Part shown: one piece after another, positions 36,601-47,970 of the stretch
Numbering within the stretch: the stretch's first letter is position 1
Layout: the number at the start of each line of letters is the position of its first letter
From: Imbricaverruca yamaguchii
Taxonomy: Eukaryota > Arthropoda > Thecostraca > Neoverrucidae
DNA length: 64,000 nt
Direction: 5' to 3'
Assembly (NCBI GenBank): GCA_034440575.1
Contig: JAOTOL010001524.1
Span: forward strand, 385,501-449,500
Program-made: the position numbers and the translations under genes
Notes under the pieces: generated by a model
The model's database searches: none
Seen by the model: the letters and a program-made list of their open reading frames with translations, nothing else
What the model was told of the DNA's origin: nothing

Positions 36601-39600
36601 AATGGAAGATAGGAATGGACGATGGAAACTACGTGAGCACTCGGGAATACCTTAGTGCTTCCACACCCCTTATCGAGGCAGCTGTGTTAACCCGAGGGAA
36701 CGCCATTTCCCTAGTCAGCCGAGTAACGATGGCTGACCCACTTCGGGGACTGACCAGCCCCTGTTCAGCAGTGTAACTGACCTGATCCTGTTCAGCAGTG
36801 TAACTGACCAGCCCCTGTTCAGCAGTGTACATGACCTGATCCTGTTCAGCAGTGTAACTGGCCTGATCCTGTTCAGTGATATAACTGACCAGCCCCTGTT
36901 CAGCAGTGTGACTGATCTGACGCCTTTCAGCAGTGTGACTGACCTGATCCTCTTCAGCAGTATGACAGACCTGACGCCGTTCAGCAGTGTGACTGACCTG
37001 ATCCTGTTCAGCAGTGTGACTGACCTGATCAGTGCGACCATACACGGCCTCCCGGCAGAGTGAGCACAGGTCGGCCACCGAGAAGCCGGGCGTCACGTCG
37101 GCCACCTGCTGCTCGCTGCAGTCGGCCAGCGAGTGGTGGGCCAGCAGCCGCTGCAGGTGCTCGACACGGTCGGCAGCACCGCCCACGCTCAGGTGCACCT
37201 GGCCACAGAGCGGCTCCACTGCCAACCATCCGCCGGCACTGTCTGACAGACCAGCTGACCAGGAACAGGCACTGGGCGACAGACCAGCTGACCGGGAACA
37301 GACACTGGGTGACAGACCGACCAACTGTGGTCCGGCACTACCTGACAGACCGGCTGACTGGGGTCCGGCACTACCTGACAGACTGGCCGACTGGGTCCGG
37401 CACTACCTGACAGACTGGCCGACTGGGGTCCAGCACTACCTGACAGACTGGCCGACTGGGGTCCGGCACTGACAGACAGGCCGACAAACTGGTTCCGCAC
37501 TATCTGACAGACCAACAAACTGTGGTCCATCACTACCTGACAGACAGGCCAACTGGGGTCTGGCACTGTCACACAGATGGTGCTGACTGGGACCCGGCAC
37601 TGCCTAACTGCGGTCTGTTCAGTTACTGACACCAGCTGAAATTCCGTAATTGACATTAGATCTGCAATATAGGAATAAAATGACAGATTACCACGAAGTA
37701 TCACCATCACGTCTGTAGCGTCCCAGCTCAGCAACCTGTGTGTATATGTGTGTGTAGGGGAGGGGAAAAGCAGTCGGCAGATACCTCTGTGTCGAAGCGG
37801 GCGGCACTGCGCATCGCCGGGGACAGCTGGGCAGGCCGACAGCAGGTCGCCACTGCCACGGTCTGCGGCCAGCTGCGCAGCTCGTCCAGCAGCTGCAGCA
37901 GCTGCGACAGCGGCTCGCCGAGCACGGCGTCCACGGCGCGCAGCAGCAGCACCAGCGGGCCACAGTCGGCGAACTGGCGCGCCTCGGCGAACCGGTGGCG
38001 CAGCTCTGTCTCGGCGGCGCCCGGCCGCTCGCCGGGCAGATCGTCGCAGCGCAGTGTCAACGCCAACGCTCCGGCGGCGGCGGCGACCGCGCGCACCAGG
38101 GTCGCCTTCCCGCAGCCGGCCGGACCCAGCAGCAGCACACTGCAGGACCGCGGCGACTCGCGCCGGCAGAAGTGGCGCACGACGGCCGTCAGCCGCGCAC
38201 GCGCAACCTGGTGGCCGGTGGTGGGCGGCCTCTCGGCGGCGAACTCGGCGTGCTGTCTCGTTTCAATGGCGAGCACCGTTATCGGTGTGCCGTGCCTCAC
38301 GTAGCCGACACCGTCGCAAGTCACGTCCACGTAGCCCACGGCCAGCCGGCGGCCGACAGGGGAGCCGGAGCAGCGCACCCGGCAGCAGCCCGCCAGGCCG
38401 ACGCCGGCCAGCAGACTGCGCGCCGCCGCCTCACCACGTCCTCGCCGCAATCGCAGGGCTGCCGCTACCGTGTCGCACACCAGCGTCACCGAGACGTCCG
38501 TCAGTGGCCGCAGCCGGGGCACGTGCAGGCGACAGGTGGCGCTGTCGTCGATCACGTCGGCGGCCGGCAGCGACACACAGGTGACGCAGTCGTCGGTCAA
38601 CACTGTACCAGGACGCAGGTCTGGCTGTACATACAGGCGAGTCACCACTGTGCTGTGGCCATTGGTGATCAGGACCAGCTGGCCCTGGTGCACCCCCAAT
38701 GAGGCATACTTGCTTGCACTCATAAAACATTTCTGGGTGTCAAGAAATGCCCTCTCTGACTTCTTGATCAGGATGTGGATATCCATATTGTCTGGGAATG
38801 GAAAACACCAGTGTTGTCATTAGTACTTCAACAATCAGCACTGCATCACACTAGATACCGAAGAAATAATTTGTGTGAATGCTAAGCCAGATGGAGGACA
38901 AAATAAATGCACCAGTATTTTTGAATTGCTTGAAATAATTGACTTATAAAAAATCTAGCCAATTGCATACATACTAGTCATGCATGCAGTTCATACACAA
39001 AACATTTTAAAGAGGATACCATGACAATTTGATCAGTTGAAAGTTGTCTTTTTAGAAAATAAAGTTATTTTATGTTCTACCACCCATAATTAGCAAGGCA
39101 TCTGCCAATTGGATGCTTGAACCAAGAGATGGACCATTTAGTATCTCCTGCATTAATTTTAGTATATCAGACCTTGATAAGGTGCTGCTGAAGTGAATTT
39201 CATGCATTTATTATGTACATTTATATTAGACAAATGACTAGTCAGCACAGCAAACATTTTTACCACAAGGGACCAAATCCAGTACACTACTTTGCTTGCT
39301 TCTGATGATAATTATTGTATACCATGCTTAGGAGTTCAGGGGAGAATCAACTGGTTGGTTGGTTTGTTATTTGGCTTAGGGGTGCATCAACTGCTTCAGT
39401 CATACAGCACCCAGGAAGCATCAACTGAGTTGGTCATGCAGCTACAGCATGCTTCAGCAGATTCAGAACACAATATTACTGCTTGCACTTCAGAAACATG
39501 TTGCTTCAAAAGATGATTGCCATCATGTGATGACATTCCAAAGCCAATTTCACTGAAATCACCTGCGCACGAACACCAAATTTTGTGTAAATACATGTGC

Positions 39601-40192
39601 TTGTTGTTATTCACAAATATAACATATAACTAGCAGCACAAGCTAACAAAACTACAAAATGCAAAGTAACTCCTTTGTTAATGAAAAACTGGAAAATGTG
39701 TGCTATTTCAGTTTCCATGTCATGAATGCTGACATTCAGCAATCATAGTAAATACAAATGCAATCCTAGATCCCAATTGAAAAGTATGCATTTGCAAAGT
39801 AATGGTGGTCACATCATGTTAAATGGATTTCTGAACATTGCATTGGAAAAGAAGATCAAAGACACAAAACATTCCCTTAAACTGTATATACATTTACCTA
39901 TACCTACCCATACACCTAGTTACATGCACACACAAACATATATATATATATATATATATATGTATGGGTATATATATATATATATATGTATATATATGTA
40001 TGGGTAGGTAGGTATGTACGTAAATATATACAGTTTAAGGCAATGTTTTGTTTCTTTGAACTTCTTCCCAAGTTAAGAGCGCAAGAAATTGACGTCGCCA
40101 AGGAAGGTTCAGACATCAAACGCATTCGTAACTCTATCCCGGTTCATTACGTGCAAGTGCAGGTCTCGCAACCTACGTCTTCTCCGCGCCAT
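30602..40192 (-). CDS. AFG2B: AFG2B / SPATA5L1 AAA+ ATPase
   Basis: AFG2B is a double AAA+ ATPase that works with AFG2A in late pre-60S ribosome maturation and the 55LCC complex. Coding exons are 40192-40177, 38791-37785, 37198-37025, 36021-35580 (alternative start 36069), 35191-35082, 32137-31997 and 31486 to about 30602. All phases match. D1 has GPAGCGKAT for Walker A and [11 protein letters not shown] for Walker B, both degenerate. D2 is intact: [71 protein letters not shown] and [38 protein letters not shown] and RPGRLD identify the AFG2B branch rather than PEX6 or VCP. The start ATG in MARRR joins in frame to MDIHIL. The C-terminus runs into an open 24-residue repeat of about 200 residues, absent from the human protein; whether it is translated or spliced out is unknown. 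Confidence 0.9.
30640..31290 (-). repeat. 72-bp repeat in frame with the AFG2B C-terminus
   Basis: About nine copies of a 72-bp unit (24 codons) read on the minus strand as [16 protein letters not shown] plus TSDNAARR. The frame stays open through all copies to a TGA at 30602. A diverged founder copy ([12 protein letters not shown]) lies directly after the last conserved AAA+ sequence. Partial and 6-bp-deleted units keep the frame. Confidence 0.85.
31460..31815 (-). repeat. Repeat copying the 3' splice junction of the last AFG2B exon
   Basis: On the minus strand the real acceptor is GCCGGCAG|CTGTACCTGACC at 31487/31486. Related copies occur upstream at about 31600 (CAGCAGCTGTACCTGACC), about 31705 (GCCGGTAGCTGTACCTGACA) and about 31760 (GCCGGAAGCTATACCTGACA). 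They are joined by ACAGTGCAACACCCACTGGT-like spacers. Confidence 0.85.
31855..31996 (-). repeat. Repeat copying the 5' splice junction of an AFG2B exon
   Basis: The real donor is ATACTGCAG|GTGGGGATG at 31997/31996. Downstream on the minus strand come CACTACAGGAGGGGATAC, GCTACAGGCGGGGAACC, TACTACAGGTGGCTAGAC and CGCTACAGGTGGGGCTG. These are four diverged copies of about 30 bases. Confidence 0.8.
32125..33606 (-). repeat. 62-bp minisatellite copying a 3' splice junction, ~24 units
   Basis: Each 62-bp unit is two related halves, each carrying TGTGCTGTGGCAGGC on the minus strand. The real acceptor is GTGCTGTGGCAG|GCGGTGGACAG at 32138/32137. One half of every unit therefore repeats the splice site plus about ten exon bases. 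The array is close to homogeneous over 1.5 kb. The 562-codon open frame on the plus strand is an artefact of it. Confidence 0.95.
34700..35081 (-). repeat. Tandem duplications of the AFG2B exon end and donor, plus ~37-bp units
   Basis: On the minus strand the exon end GACCAGGCG|GTGAGATTCG at 35082/35081 recurs at about 34960 as GACCAGGCAGTGAGATTCGG, within a 44-base duplicated block (34944-34987). Further downstream are shorter units around CTATCTGGGTGGCATCAGCA. Confidence 0.85.
36240..36300. repeat. Short near-perfect hairpin in AFG2B intron
   Basis: CCTGTACACCAGACTTGGAA and the following AACAAAG are repeated in inverted form after a five-base loop. The arms are about 26 bases with two mismatches. 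No gene product is implied. Confidence 0.8.
36760..37030 (-). repeat. 27-bp in-frame array copying the donor of AFG2B exon 3
   Basis: The real donor is CTGATCAG|GTCAGTCACAC at 37025/37024. Ten 27-bp units follow in the intron, most with GATCAGGTCAGT or a near copy. The frame stays open through the array, each unit reading roughly VSHTAEQDQ. Confidence 0.95.
37230..37610. repeat. Degenerate GACAGAC(C/T)GGC repeats in AFG2B intron
   Basis: About ten units around CTGACAGACTGGCCGACTGG and GGGTCCGGCACTACC, of variable length (about 33 bases). No convincing match to the flanking splice junctions. Confidence 0.85.
39935..40005. repeat. TA-rich microsatellite in AFG2B first intron
   Basis: Runs of TATATA interrupted by TATGTATGGGTA, flanked by CCTACCCATACAC on one side and GTATGGGTAGGTAGG on the other. 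The block is therefore imperfectly palindromic. Confidence 0.9.
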
Positions 40193-40235
40193 TTATGTCA
40201 TTATTATAGTGTTTTCATGACGAGTGTAATATAAC
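40165..40235 (-). promoter_or_regulatory. AFG2B start region, element shared with the LSM2 promoter
   Basis: Read on the minus strand: TGAAAACAC, TAAT, then AATGGCGCGGAGAAGACGTA. The same arrangement is at 23950-24004 on the plus strand, with about 44 of 54 positions identical and no gap. The ATG at 40192 lies inside it, and the donor GAC|GTAGGT at 40177/40176 splices in frame to the exon at 38791. Confidence 0.65.
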
Positions 40236-40239
40236 CTAT

Positions 40240-41140
40240 AGAAAGTTTACGAAGTATATTTATGAAGAAGGACAGTGAATTTGGTAAAAGTTTTACTAAA
40301 ACTTTTAGAATTTAGACGACATTGTTACTAAATCTTCCTATACTTCACTTCATTAGAAAAAACATACACAGTCTCACTGGAAATGAGAACGTGAAAGAGG
40401 TAGTTTTTCTCTGTTAGTACTTCCATACCCATGGCTTTTCTTGCATAGGTAATCCAACCATTGACTTCTATATATAACTAGACAGACACCTCGACTTTTC
40501 AAAACGGTTCCGTCGGCGGCTACACATATTGATGATGAGAAAAAAGGCGGCGGTGGCAGGCGCTGAGCAGTGTGCTGCAAGGCCCTTTACGTAAGGTACA
40601 ACCGTCCGACAGTTCCAACTTTTCATGACGTCACAAGTCTTCAACGGGCGAAATCCTCGCTGCTCGCAATGCTATATATGGCTAGTTTATAGCCTAATAT
40701 CTTTTTCAGAAATGAAGCAACGTCTATATAATATCGATCATGTGATAGAGTAGATCCTTCTCTACCACAAATATCCCTTCCGTTTTTAACTGAAACTCGA
40801 TATAGGAGGTCAAACAGGTCGTCCCATCACGCAGACTCCGTCTCCAGCTGCCACCGTCCCAGAACTTTTCTCACCGACGAATGCTGATAAGGAAGGAATG
40901 TGGGGTGGAACTTACAAACATTATGGGAAGGATACAGGGATCTTGTTTCATGCACTTTTGAGGGGACACTTGCCCCTTCAATCTATACTTTTCCAGCGGT
41001 GTGCTGTGGATGTAAAGCGGCAGTGCTGGGGCGTTCCGAAGTAGCCTTGGGGCGTTCCAGGTGGCGAAACTTACTATATCATGTTCAAATTATGTCTTCA
41101 TATATGAAGCGAGCGCTTTTACTTCATATATACCCTAGAA
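40240..41140. other. Upstream of AFG2B, no recognised gene
   Basis: Mixed-composition flank. It may contain further promoter sequence. Open frames of 60-85 codons are unrecognised. Confidence 0.4.
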
Positions 41141-41277
41141 AAAAGTTTCATTAGGAATTTTATAATGGTCTTGCCCTTGGAAATTGGAACATTCCTAATG
41201 GTTTAATGGTCCTGATGGCACCTAATGATCCTAATGGTACCTAATTGTCCTGATGGTACCTAATGGTCCTGATGGTA

Positions 41278-41317
41278 CCTAGTGGTCCTGATGGCATACC
41301 ATCAGGACCACTAGGTT
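41278..41317. repeat. Hairpin in transposon left end
   Basis: CCTAGTGGTCCTGATGG is followed after a short loop by its complement CCATCAGGACCACTAGG. The arms are about 18 bases. Confidence 0.85.
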
Positions 41318-42459
41318 TGATTTAAACTTGGACCACAAGTTTGATTTAACACGAGTCTTTGTTCCAGATTACATGCACTGTGTTTGCTTAGGTGTCGTAA
41401 AACAGTTGACTGAGGCTTGGTTTTCGTCCAAAAATCATGCTGAAAGATTTTACATCGGACGGCGGAACACCATTGGGGAGCTAGATTCCCGTATCTTGAC
41501 AATAAAACCACCGAAATCAATTACACGACTACCGCGGTCCATTCGCCAGCGGAAAAACTGGAAAGCATCAGAATGGCGAGCATGGCTTCTCCTTTACTGT
41601 GTTCCGTGCTTGACTGGCTTGCGTGATAACTGCTTCCTGTCTCACATAGCCCTACTCTCAACTGCTATTTTCTTACTTTGCCAAGATCGTGTCACATCAG
41701 AAGATGTGATAGCTGGAGATTCGGCTCTTTTTGAGTTTGTTGTCAATACTGAAATATTGTATGGCGAAGGATTCATGACAGCAAACATGCACCAATTGTT
41801 TCACTTTCATCACTTTCATCGATGATATGGTCGAAAAAGTTGAATTATCATCCGGTGGTCACAGCTTCTGCCAAAAGATATGCTCGGTCAAAGGCGTCTG
41901 ATAAATTGCAGTCGCTTTTCCAGTGGCACTGTTGGCTTAGGGCAGGGCAAACTGAAGCATTTCACGCCAGAGGAGAGTATTGCCATCGGTCATGTATTCC
42001 CAGGTACTTTCCTTACTAGTGCATCATTCGGCCGAGTGACGCACAATGGCACGCTTTACTGCTCACAGAGTCGGCCGGAGACAAAGCACTCTGACTGCTT
42101 TGCTCTCACTGAAGATGGGACATTTTTTGCGATACAAGACATTGTTCAGATAAATGTGGTGAATGAGCCCAAATTTATTGTACTTTGCCGAAGTTTGCAC
42201 GTTCAGCATACGACATACTCACTTCCAAAACATTTGGTCATGGTTGAACCAGCCACATGACCAGCCTCATGCACAAACATGAGAGTGATCAGTCCGCTGC
42301 CATTCAAAATTTGGGGTGATTAGCATATACGGTAGCATGCGGACATGGCACCGGCACTGGCGTCGCCGCGAAATTCTTCCAGGGGGGGGGGGGGCGATAT
42401 CGAAAGGGGGCCTCCTGCTCCCCGAAAAGGGGCCTCCATTGTGTTAGGGCCTCCTATTG

Positions 42460-43210
42460 TTGTTAGGCCCTTAGTATGGTTCGGGAATGGGAAACTGAGG
42501 GCTGGAGGGCCTCCTTTTCGTCCTGGAGGGCCTTCTTTTCGTCCTGGAGGGCCTCCTTTTCGTCCTAGAGGGCATTCTTTTCGTCCCGGGGGCCTCCTTT
42601 TCATCATGGGGACCTCCTTTTCGTCCTGGTGGCCTTTTCGTTCTGGGGCCTCTGTGTCAATATTTGGCACTCGCTTGATTTCTGGGGCCTCCTACCCTCT
42701 CCTAGGTGACTTCTTTCTACAAACTAGGGGCCGCCTCCTGGAGGCCCCTAATTTGTATAATCTCTTTTTCGTCTTGGGAGCCTCCTTTTCATCCTGGAGG
42801 GCCTCTTTTCGTCCTGGAGGGCCTCCTTTTCGTCCTGGAGGGCCTCCTTTCCATCATGTGGGCCTCCTTTTCGTCCTGGGGGCCTCCTTTTAGTCCTGGA
42901 GGGCCTCCTTTTCCTCCTGGGCCCTCCTTCTTGTCCTGACGTACCTTCTTTTGTCCTATGGGCCTCTTTTTCGTCCTGAGGGCCTCCTTTTCGTCCTGGG
43001 GGTTTCGTTTTCGTCCTGGGGGCCTCCTTTTAGTCCTGGATGGCCTCCTTTTCGTCATGGGAGCCTCCTTTTCGTCCTGAGGTACCTTCTTTTCGTCCTA
43101 GGGGCCTCTTTTTCGTCCTAAGGACCTCCTTTGTGTCCTGTAGTTTCGTTTTCGTCCTGGGGGCCTCCTTTTCGTCCTGGGGCCTCCTCAAATTTCAGGG
43201 GGCGGCGCCC
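42460..43210 (+). repeat. ~21-bp pyrimidine-rich minisatellite inside transposon
   Basis: About thirty imperfect units of GGGCCTCCTTTTCGTCCTGG, strongly C/T-biased on the plus strand. Reading frames through it (FRPGGPPF or RTKRRPSG types) are repeat artefacts. Confidence 0.9.
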
Positions 43211-44119
43211 CCTAGTCTCACGGCAGGGGGGGGGCAATTGCTCCCTCTGCCCCCCCCGGTGGCGACGTCCCTGGACACCGGTAACATTGATACAGGATGC
43301 AAGCATGCACATTGATAAAGTATGCATTGATAAAGCATTCATTGGTAAAGCACGTGACACAACGTTCGGACCGATGCTCATCGATTAACTCTGCAGTTGT
43401 ATGCCACCTCCACCTCTTGGATGTAAATACCGGCTTATTTGGGTGTCCTATTGAACATTGTTTCAGCACGTGTAGTTTTGTGACTGTGCAACAGCTTTCT
43501 CTGTGGAGTTGTGAGTTGACGATGCAGAATACAAAGTTGGCTAAACATGGATTTGGCATCTTTGAGAACTGGTTTTGAAGCTGTTCAGGACCCAGGAAGT
43601 AAAAGAACTCTGCAGTCTTCCATCCATCAGCCACAATGCCCAGTACGGCCAAATAGAGCTGGACGCTGTGTGGACACCGCTCGATGTCATGGCCGATCTG
43701 ACTGGGTGCCACCACCAGCAGACCCAGAGTATCAGCAGCCATGCTGCACAGTCACGGAGCCAACACTACCGGCTGGGGTGAAACACCGAGGTCCCTGACT
43801 CGGCCGCTAGGTGGGCGGGGCTCAGGACACCACGATTGCACCATGAGTAAATACCACCAGACCATCAGAAGCACCACTAGAAAACCATCAGGACCATTAG
43901 AAAACCATCACACCGTTAGGAACTACCATTAGACCATCAGAAGCACCACTAGAAAACCATCAGGACCATTAGAAAACCATCACACCATTAGGAATTACCA
44001 TTAGACCATCGGAAGCACCACTAGAAAACCATCCGGACCATTTGAAAACCATTACACCATTAGAAAACCATTAGAAAATCATCAGAACCATTAGGATTTC
44101 TAAAGGAATTTTGTATAGG

Positions 44120-44220
44120 ATGTATTATAGGTGTATATATACATCTATACACACATATATATACATAGATGTATATATATATACACACACACACACATAT
44201 ATATATATATACATATAGGT
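44120..44220. repeat. TA/CA microsatellite
   Basis: Alternating TATATA and ACACAC tracts just beyond the transposon right end. Confidence 0.9.
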
Positions 44221-44949
44221 GGCGTCCAATCTACCAGGAAAAGTGGTCCCATAGTTACGCTCGAGTGCGCCCCTGTTCAAATTTGCAGGTGAATGCATGC
44301 CTGGGGGCTCATCCAGTGGCTCCAGACAAGCCCCTTCCATGAAAAATCCTAGATCTACGCCTGTCCTCTTAGCTACGTCCTTGGAAAAGTTCAATTTTTT
44401 TTGGCTATGCGTACCCCTCCAGTGTGGTCAAGTGCCACCTCCACCGATAAACGAATTTTCGGCGGAAGGCGCCCCTTCAGGTATTTTCCCAGGGTACACC
44501 TCCTAATAAATGGCGCATCCAGGCAAATATCCCTCCCATGACAGTTCCTGGATCCGCCGCTGATTATTAGATTAGATAACTACAAACTTGCCCAGCGTCA
44601 CTTCGCCAGTGTTTATCGGATATCCGGGATCTTAATTATAGGGGGTACGCATGCCGAATATCGTACAAAGTTGACAAAACGTTGATAGAAGTGATACCTG
44701 AAAATCACAATTACAATGTTTCCCAAGATGTTTTACCACTTCTATCTGCTCATCATGAACCCAGTATCATTTTGCATTACTATTGATCAAAATCCATGCA
44801 CAACTTTTCATTTGACAAAATTTCATTCCAGGGCAAAATGTATGGGAGCGGGCTGCGCTCTCGATTTTTTGCCCATATACCGCTGCTTCATTCGGGACCG
44901 GCCGGAATAAGACGCGGAGCGTGCGGGGGGCGAGACGGCCGTATAGTTA

Positions 44950-47222
44950 TATATAAGGTCTGTTCCTGACACTGTTTCAAGTTGCTCCGAACTACTTGGA
45001 GTAGCTGCTCCGTGTTCCCGTGCGTTTTCGGAGCAGATAGGAGTAGTTCCAATCTACTCACACTTACTCATGCCGAGAGCAGTGGCAGCTTGGAGCGGCT
45101 TGGAGTTGCCCAAATGCGGCGCTGAAGATACATTTGTGAAACTTTAGTTTTGAAGTGTTTCACTGGACTGTTTGTTTGTTCATTGGGTGATTTACGACAC
45201 ACTATGCACATTCACGGCTAATGGCGCCGCCCACACTGTTTCGCCGAGGGGCCGCGGGATTGGGAAATGTCCGAAGCGGTTCACTGGACTGTGAGGGAGA
45301 TTGTAAGAAAGTCTGTTTCAATAATTATTGCATTATTCTTCAGTATGTGATTTCATTTTATACAGACAATGAACACTGAACTAATCCACACTAAACCACT
45401 CCACGGGTCATATATGTGGTCATAATACAAGCACAAACGGTTGATTTCTACTCCATGTAGCTCCAGACGTTCCAGGGTCCGTTTTCAACCCGCTCCGTCT
45501 GGGGGGGGGGGGGGTGTCTTCAACCTCTCCCTTCAGGGGTTTCGTGGGCAGTGAACGAAGGCCCGTGGTAGCGCTCCGAAATTTGGCAGAACTTTTCCAA
45601 CATCAATTTGAGATGTGGTGTCCAACTTTTGAAGTCAGGTCATCGAGGATCAACAAGTTAGTCTTGGTCCAGTCTTGGTCAAGTGAGGTCATGTCTAAAA
45701 AAAGTTAAACCAGTCATCACGCTTTAACGGATGCAGGTACTTTCATGAAACTTTTAGCGTTTGCTTATCTTTAGGGATGCAACAAAACGTACGATAAAAT
45801 TTATTTCCGTCATTGACTACTTATTAAATTTGCATATTTGCCTATTAGCCCGCTCTGTCTCTTCTGTCAGATCCTCACACGAGGTGGGGTTGGGGGTGGG
45901 GGTTCGATAGAGACCACCCATCTAATCTCCAAGCTAAGCGTCGCACGAAACCGAAATAGGTGTCATCGGAAAGCGCTTGACGAGTAGGGCCAGATACCGC
46001 CCCCATATGCTTTTCCACAAATGGTGACGTTACTAGGGGCCATATAGATTCACGACTTACATTATGTTTGTGGCTCTGGGAGGTTCATTTTGAGGGAGGT
46101 TTGAAAAACAAAAATTATTTGGACTCAAAAAAGGAAAGAAAGATTGTCCAGGGCCATGCATTTTTTTTAAGTTCAAAATTTTAAGTTTTCAGCTTTCCTA
46201 TAACTTTCCCTTTCTAATGAGTAGAGCGCACCGAAAAAAAAACGTTGTTCGAAGTCAACTTGCTCTCATAAAAAATGCTTACTTCAGCCAGAATCTTCGG
46301 TTTGAACTCAAATAGGCAAACATGAAAAATTAATAAGTAGTAAAAAAACGGAAAAATGAAAAATCCCTCTCGTATGCGTTGCTGCATCCCTAAAGATAAG
46401 CAAACGCTGAAAGTTTCATTAAAATATCTATATTCGTTAAAGTGTGACGACTGGTTGAACTTTTTTGGAGGTGATCTAACTTGACCTTAACTAACTTGTT
46501 GACCCTAGGTGACTGAAGTTCAAAATTTTGACACAAACTGACAAATTAAGGTGGGAAAAGGTATGACAAATTTCAGCGCGCTACCGCGCGCCGTTCTTTC
46601 ACTATCTGCGGAAAACCTTATGGGGTGTCGTCAACGACCCCCCTCAGGACGGCGGGAGAGTTCAAATAGAAGATTGTGGCTAAAGCAAGCATATTTTATT
46701 AGGGCAAGTTGACTTCGAACAACGTTTTTCGGTCTGCTCTACCCATTAGAAAATGGAAATTGAAGAATACTTGAAAACTGAAAATATTGAAACTTCAAAA
46801 GAAGAAAATTTTGATTTTGGGTGGCCAAAAAATTGTATGGCTCTGGTCGACTTCGCTGTCCTTTACTGATTCCATTTTTTATTTCAAATATCCCTAAAAA
46901 TGAACACCCCAGAGCAAAAACATAATGTAAGCCGAGCAAATAAAGGCCCCAAATGACGTCCCTTTTTGGGAAACAACTTTGGGGTATGGACCCGGGCGCT
47001 CCTCGTCGAACGCTTTCCGATGACACGTCTTTCGTCTCCGTGCGATGCTTAGTTTGGATATTAAAGGAGGTTTACTATCCGCCCCCTCCCCAGGGACGGG
47101 GTATGAACATCTGACTGTAGATACCGGAGGGCTAACGAGCCTGCTCAATCGCTCCACACCACTGCTCTAACTTGCTCTAAGTCGCTCGACTTTTTCTGGA
47201 GCAGGATCAGGAACAGACCCAT
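44950..47222. mobile_element. Non-coding DNA element with short TIRs and interleaved inverted repeats
   Basis: The outer ends carry GGTCTGTTCCTGA (about 44958) and its complement (about 47207-47220). Inside, block A (about 45484-45850) is repeated inverted at about 46311-46660, and block B (about 45850-46310) is repeated inverted at about 46670-47160. The order is A, B, A-inverse, B-inverse. Shared landmarks include CTTTAGGGATGCAAC with its complement, and AACGTTGTTCGAAGTCAACT with its complement. No coding capacity was recognised. It could be a foldback or MITE-like element, or two copies inserted in opposite orientation. Confidence 0.65.
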
Positions 47223-47805
47223 CGAGGTCAATGAATCCATCCTCTAAAATGTTCCTACTATGCTCACGCTGTTTTGTTCTACAATTTTGTCCCGTCTCCA
47301 ATACAATTTTCTTATTGGCATGATTATAATTTTTTTCACGTGCTGCATCGTCAAGCAGAATATACTATTTGTACTCGTGCGTATTATATCTGAATACCAA
47401 GTAGTGGAACACCTCTATTAATCCTTGAGGGAGCGGTCAGCCAGCGGACAGTTTGAATTTAAAAGGAAGAGTACGTTGTGGCGCATGGGAGGCGCGTCCG
47501 TGGTAGCTGTGGTGCTGTTGTATACTGGCATTTATATCAATATGTTTCTAAAAGAGTTGGTTAGATAGGTGCTGCAATACAACTGCTAGAATTATTTGGC
47601 ATGTGCTGAAGTGGTGTTGAAGATACAGCATCACAACCTCGGTAAGCGGGCGATACATGACCCACCCAATTGATGCGCCCCCAAACACCAACAACAACCT
47701 TGGTACTGTATTCTGAATTGATATCTTTCTGTCTTAATTAGTGGAGGTCAAGTTTGAACCGAGAGTTATCCGGTTAAAATAATGGAGGAAATTGTTGTTT
47801 GTTTT

Positions 47806-47970
47806 GGGGACGAGTAGCCTGGCGGTAAGTCGCTCGTCTCACAATCTAAAGGTTGTGGGTTCGGATCTCACCTGTTGCTACTCTTCACCCGCGACCAGTC
47901 GGCATGAGAGATTAACGACGCTATATGACTCAACGGTCAATGTGTCGTAAAACCAATAACCAACCGAAAT
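47806..47970 (+). mobile_element. tRNA-derived SINE
   Basis: An A-box-like AGTAGCCTGGCGGTAAG (about 47813) and a B-box-like GTGGGTTCGGATCTC (about 47855) have tRNA spacing. A body follows with CATGAGAGATTAACGACGC and TATATGAC, then a CGTAAAACCAATAACCAACC tail. The body and tail match the copy at 60538-60695. Confidence 0.75.

Larger units (their letters stand above)
41145..44112 (+). mobile_element. CACTA/EnSpm-like DNA transposon, decayed
   Basis: The left end (41145-41320) holds tandem copies of TAATGGTCCTGATGGTACCT. The right end (43845-44100) holds many copies of the complement, ACCATCAGGACCATTAGAAA. This is the subterminal inverted-repeat layout typical of CACTA elements. Between them are transposase-type frames at 41341-41825 (PDYMHCVCLGVVKQLTEAWF, WKASEWRAWLLLYCVPCLTG, LYGEGFMTANMHQLFHF) and 41880-42260 (HNGTLYCSQSRPETKHSDCF, FIVLCRSL). 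They resemble the C-terminal part of invertebrate EnSpm-like proteins. A frameshift near 41825 and the missing N-terminal catalytic part mean the copy is dead. Family assignment rests on remembered motifs. Confidence 0.6.

Noticed and set aside
37230..37610. Another splice-junction-derived array
   Set aside because: The units share CTGTCAG and GTGCCGG with intron sequence near 37240, but the real acceptor is at 37199 and does not match.
30602..40192. Identity as PEX6
   Set aside because: The degenerate D1 resembles PEX6, but D2 has [27 protein letters not shown] and RPGRLD, which fit AFG2B and not PEX6.
47440..47510. ASPM promoter with CHR element
   Set aside because: A single TTTGAA next to GC-rich sequence is too weak to assert; mentioned only as a possibility.
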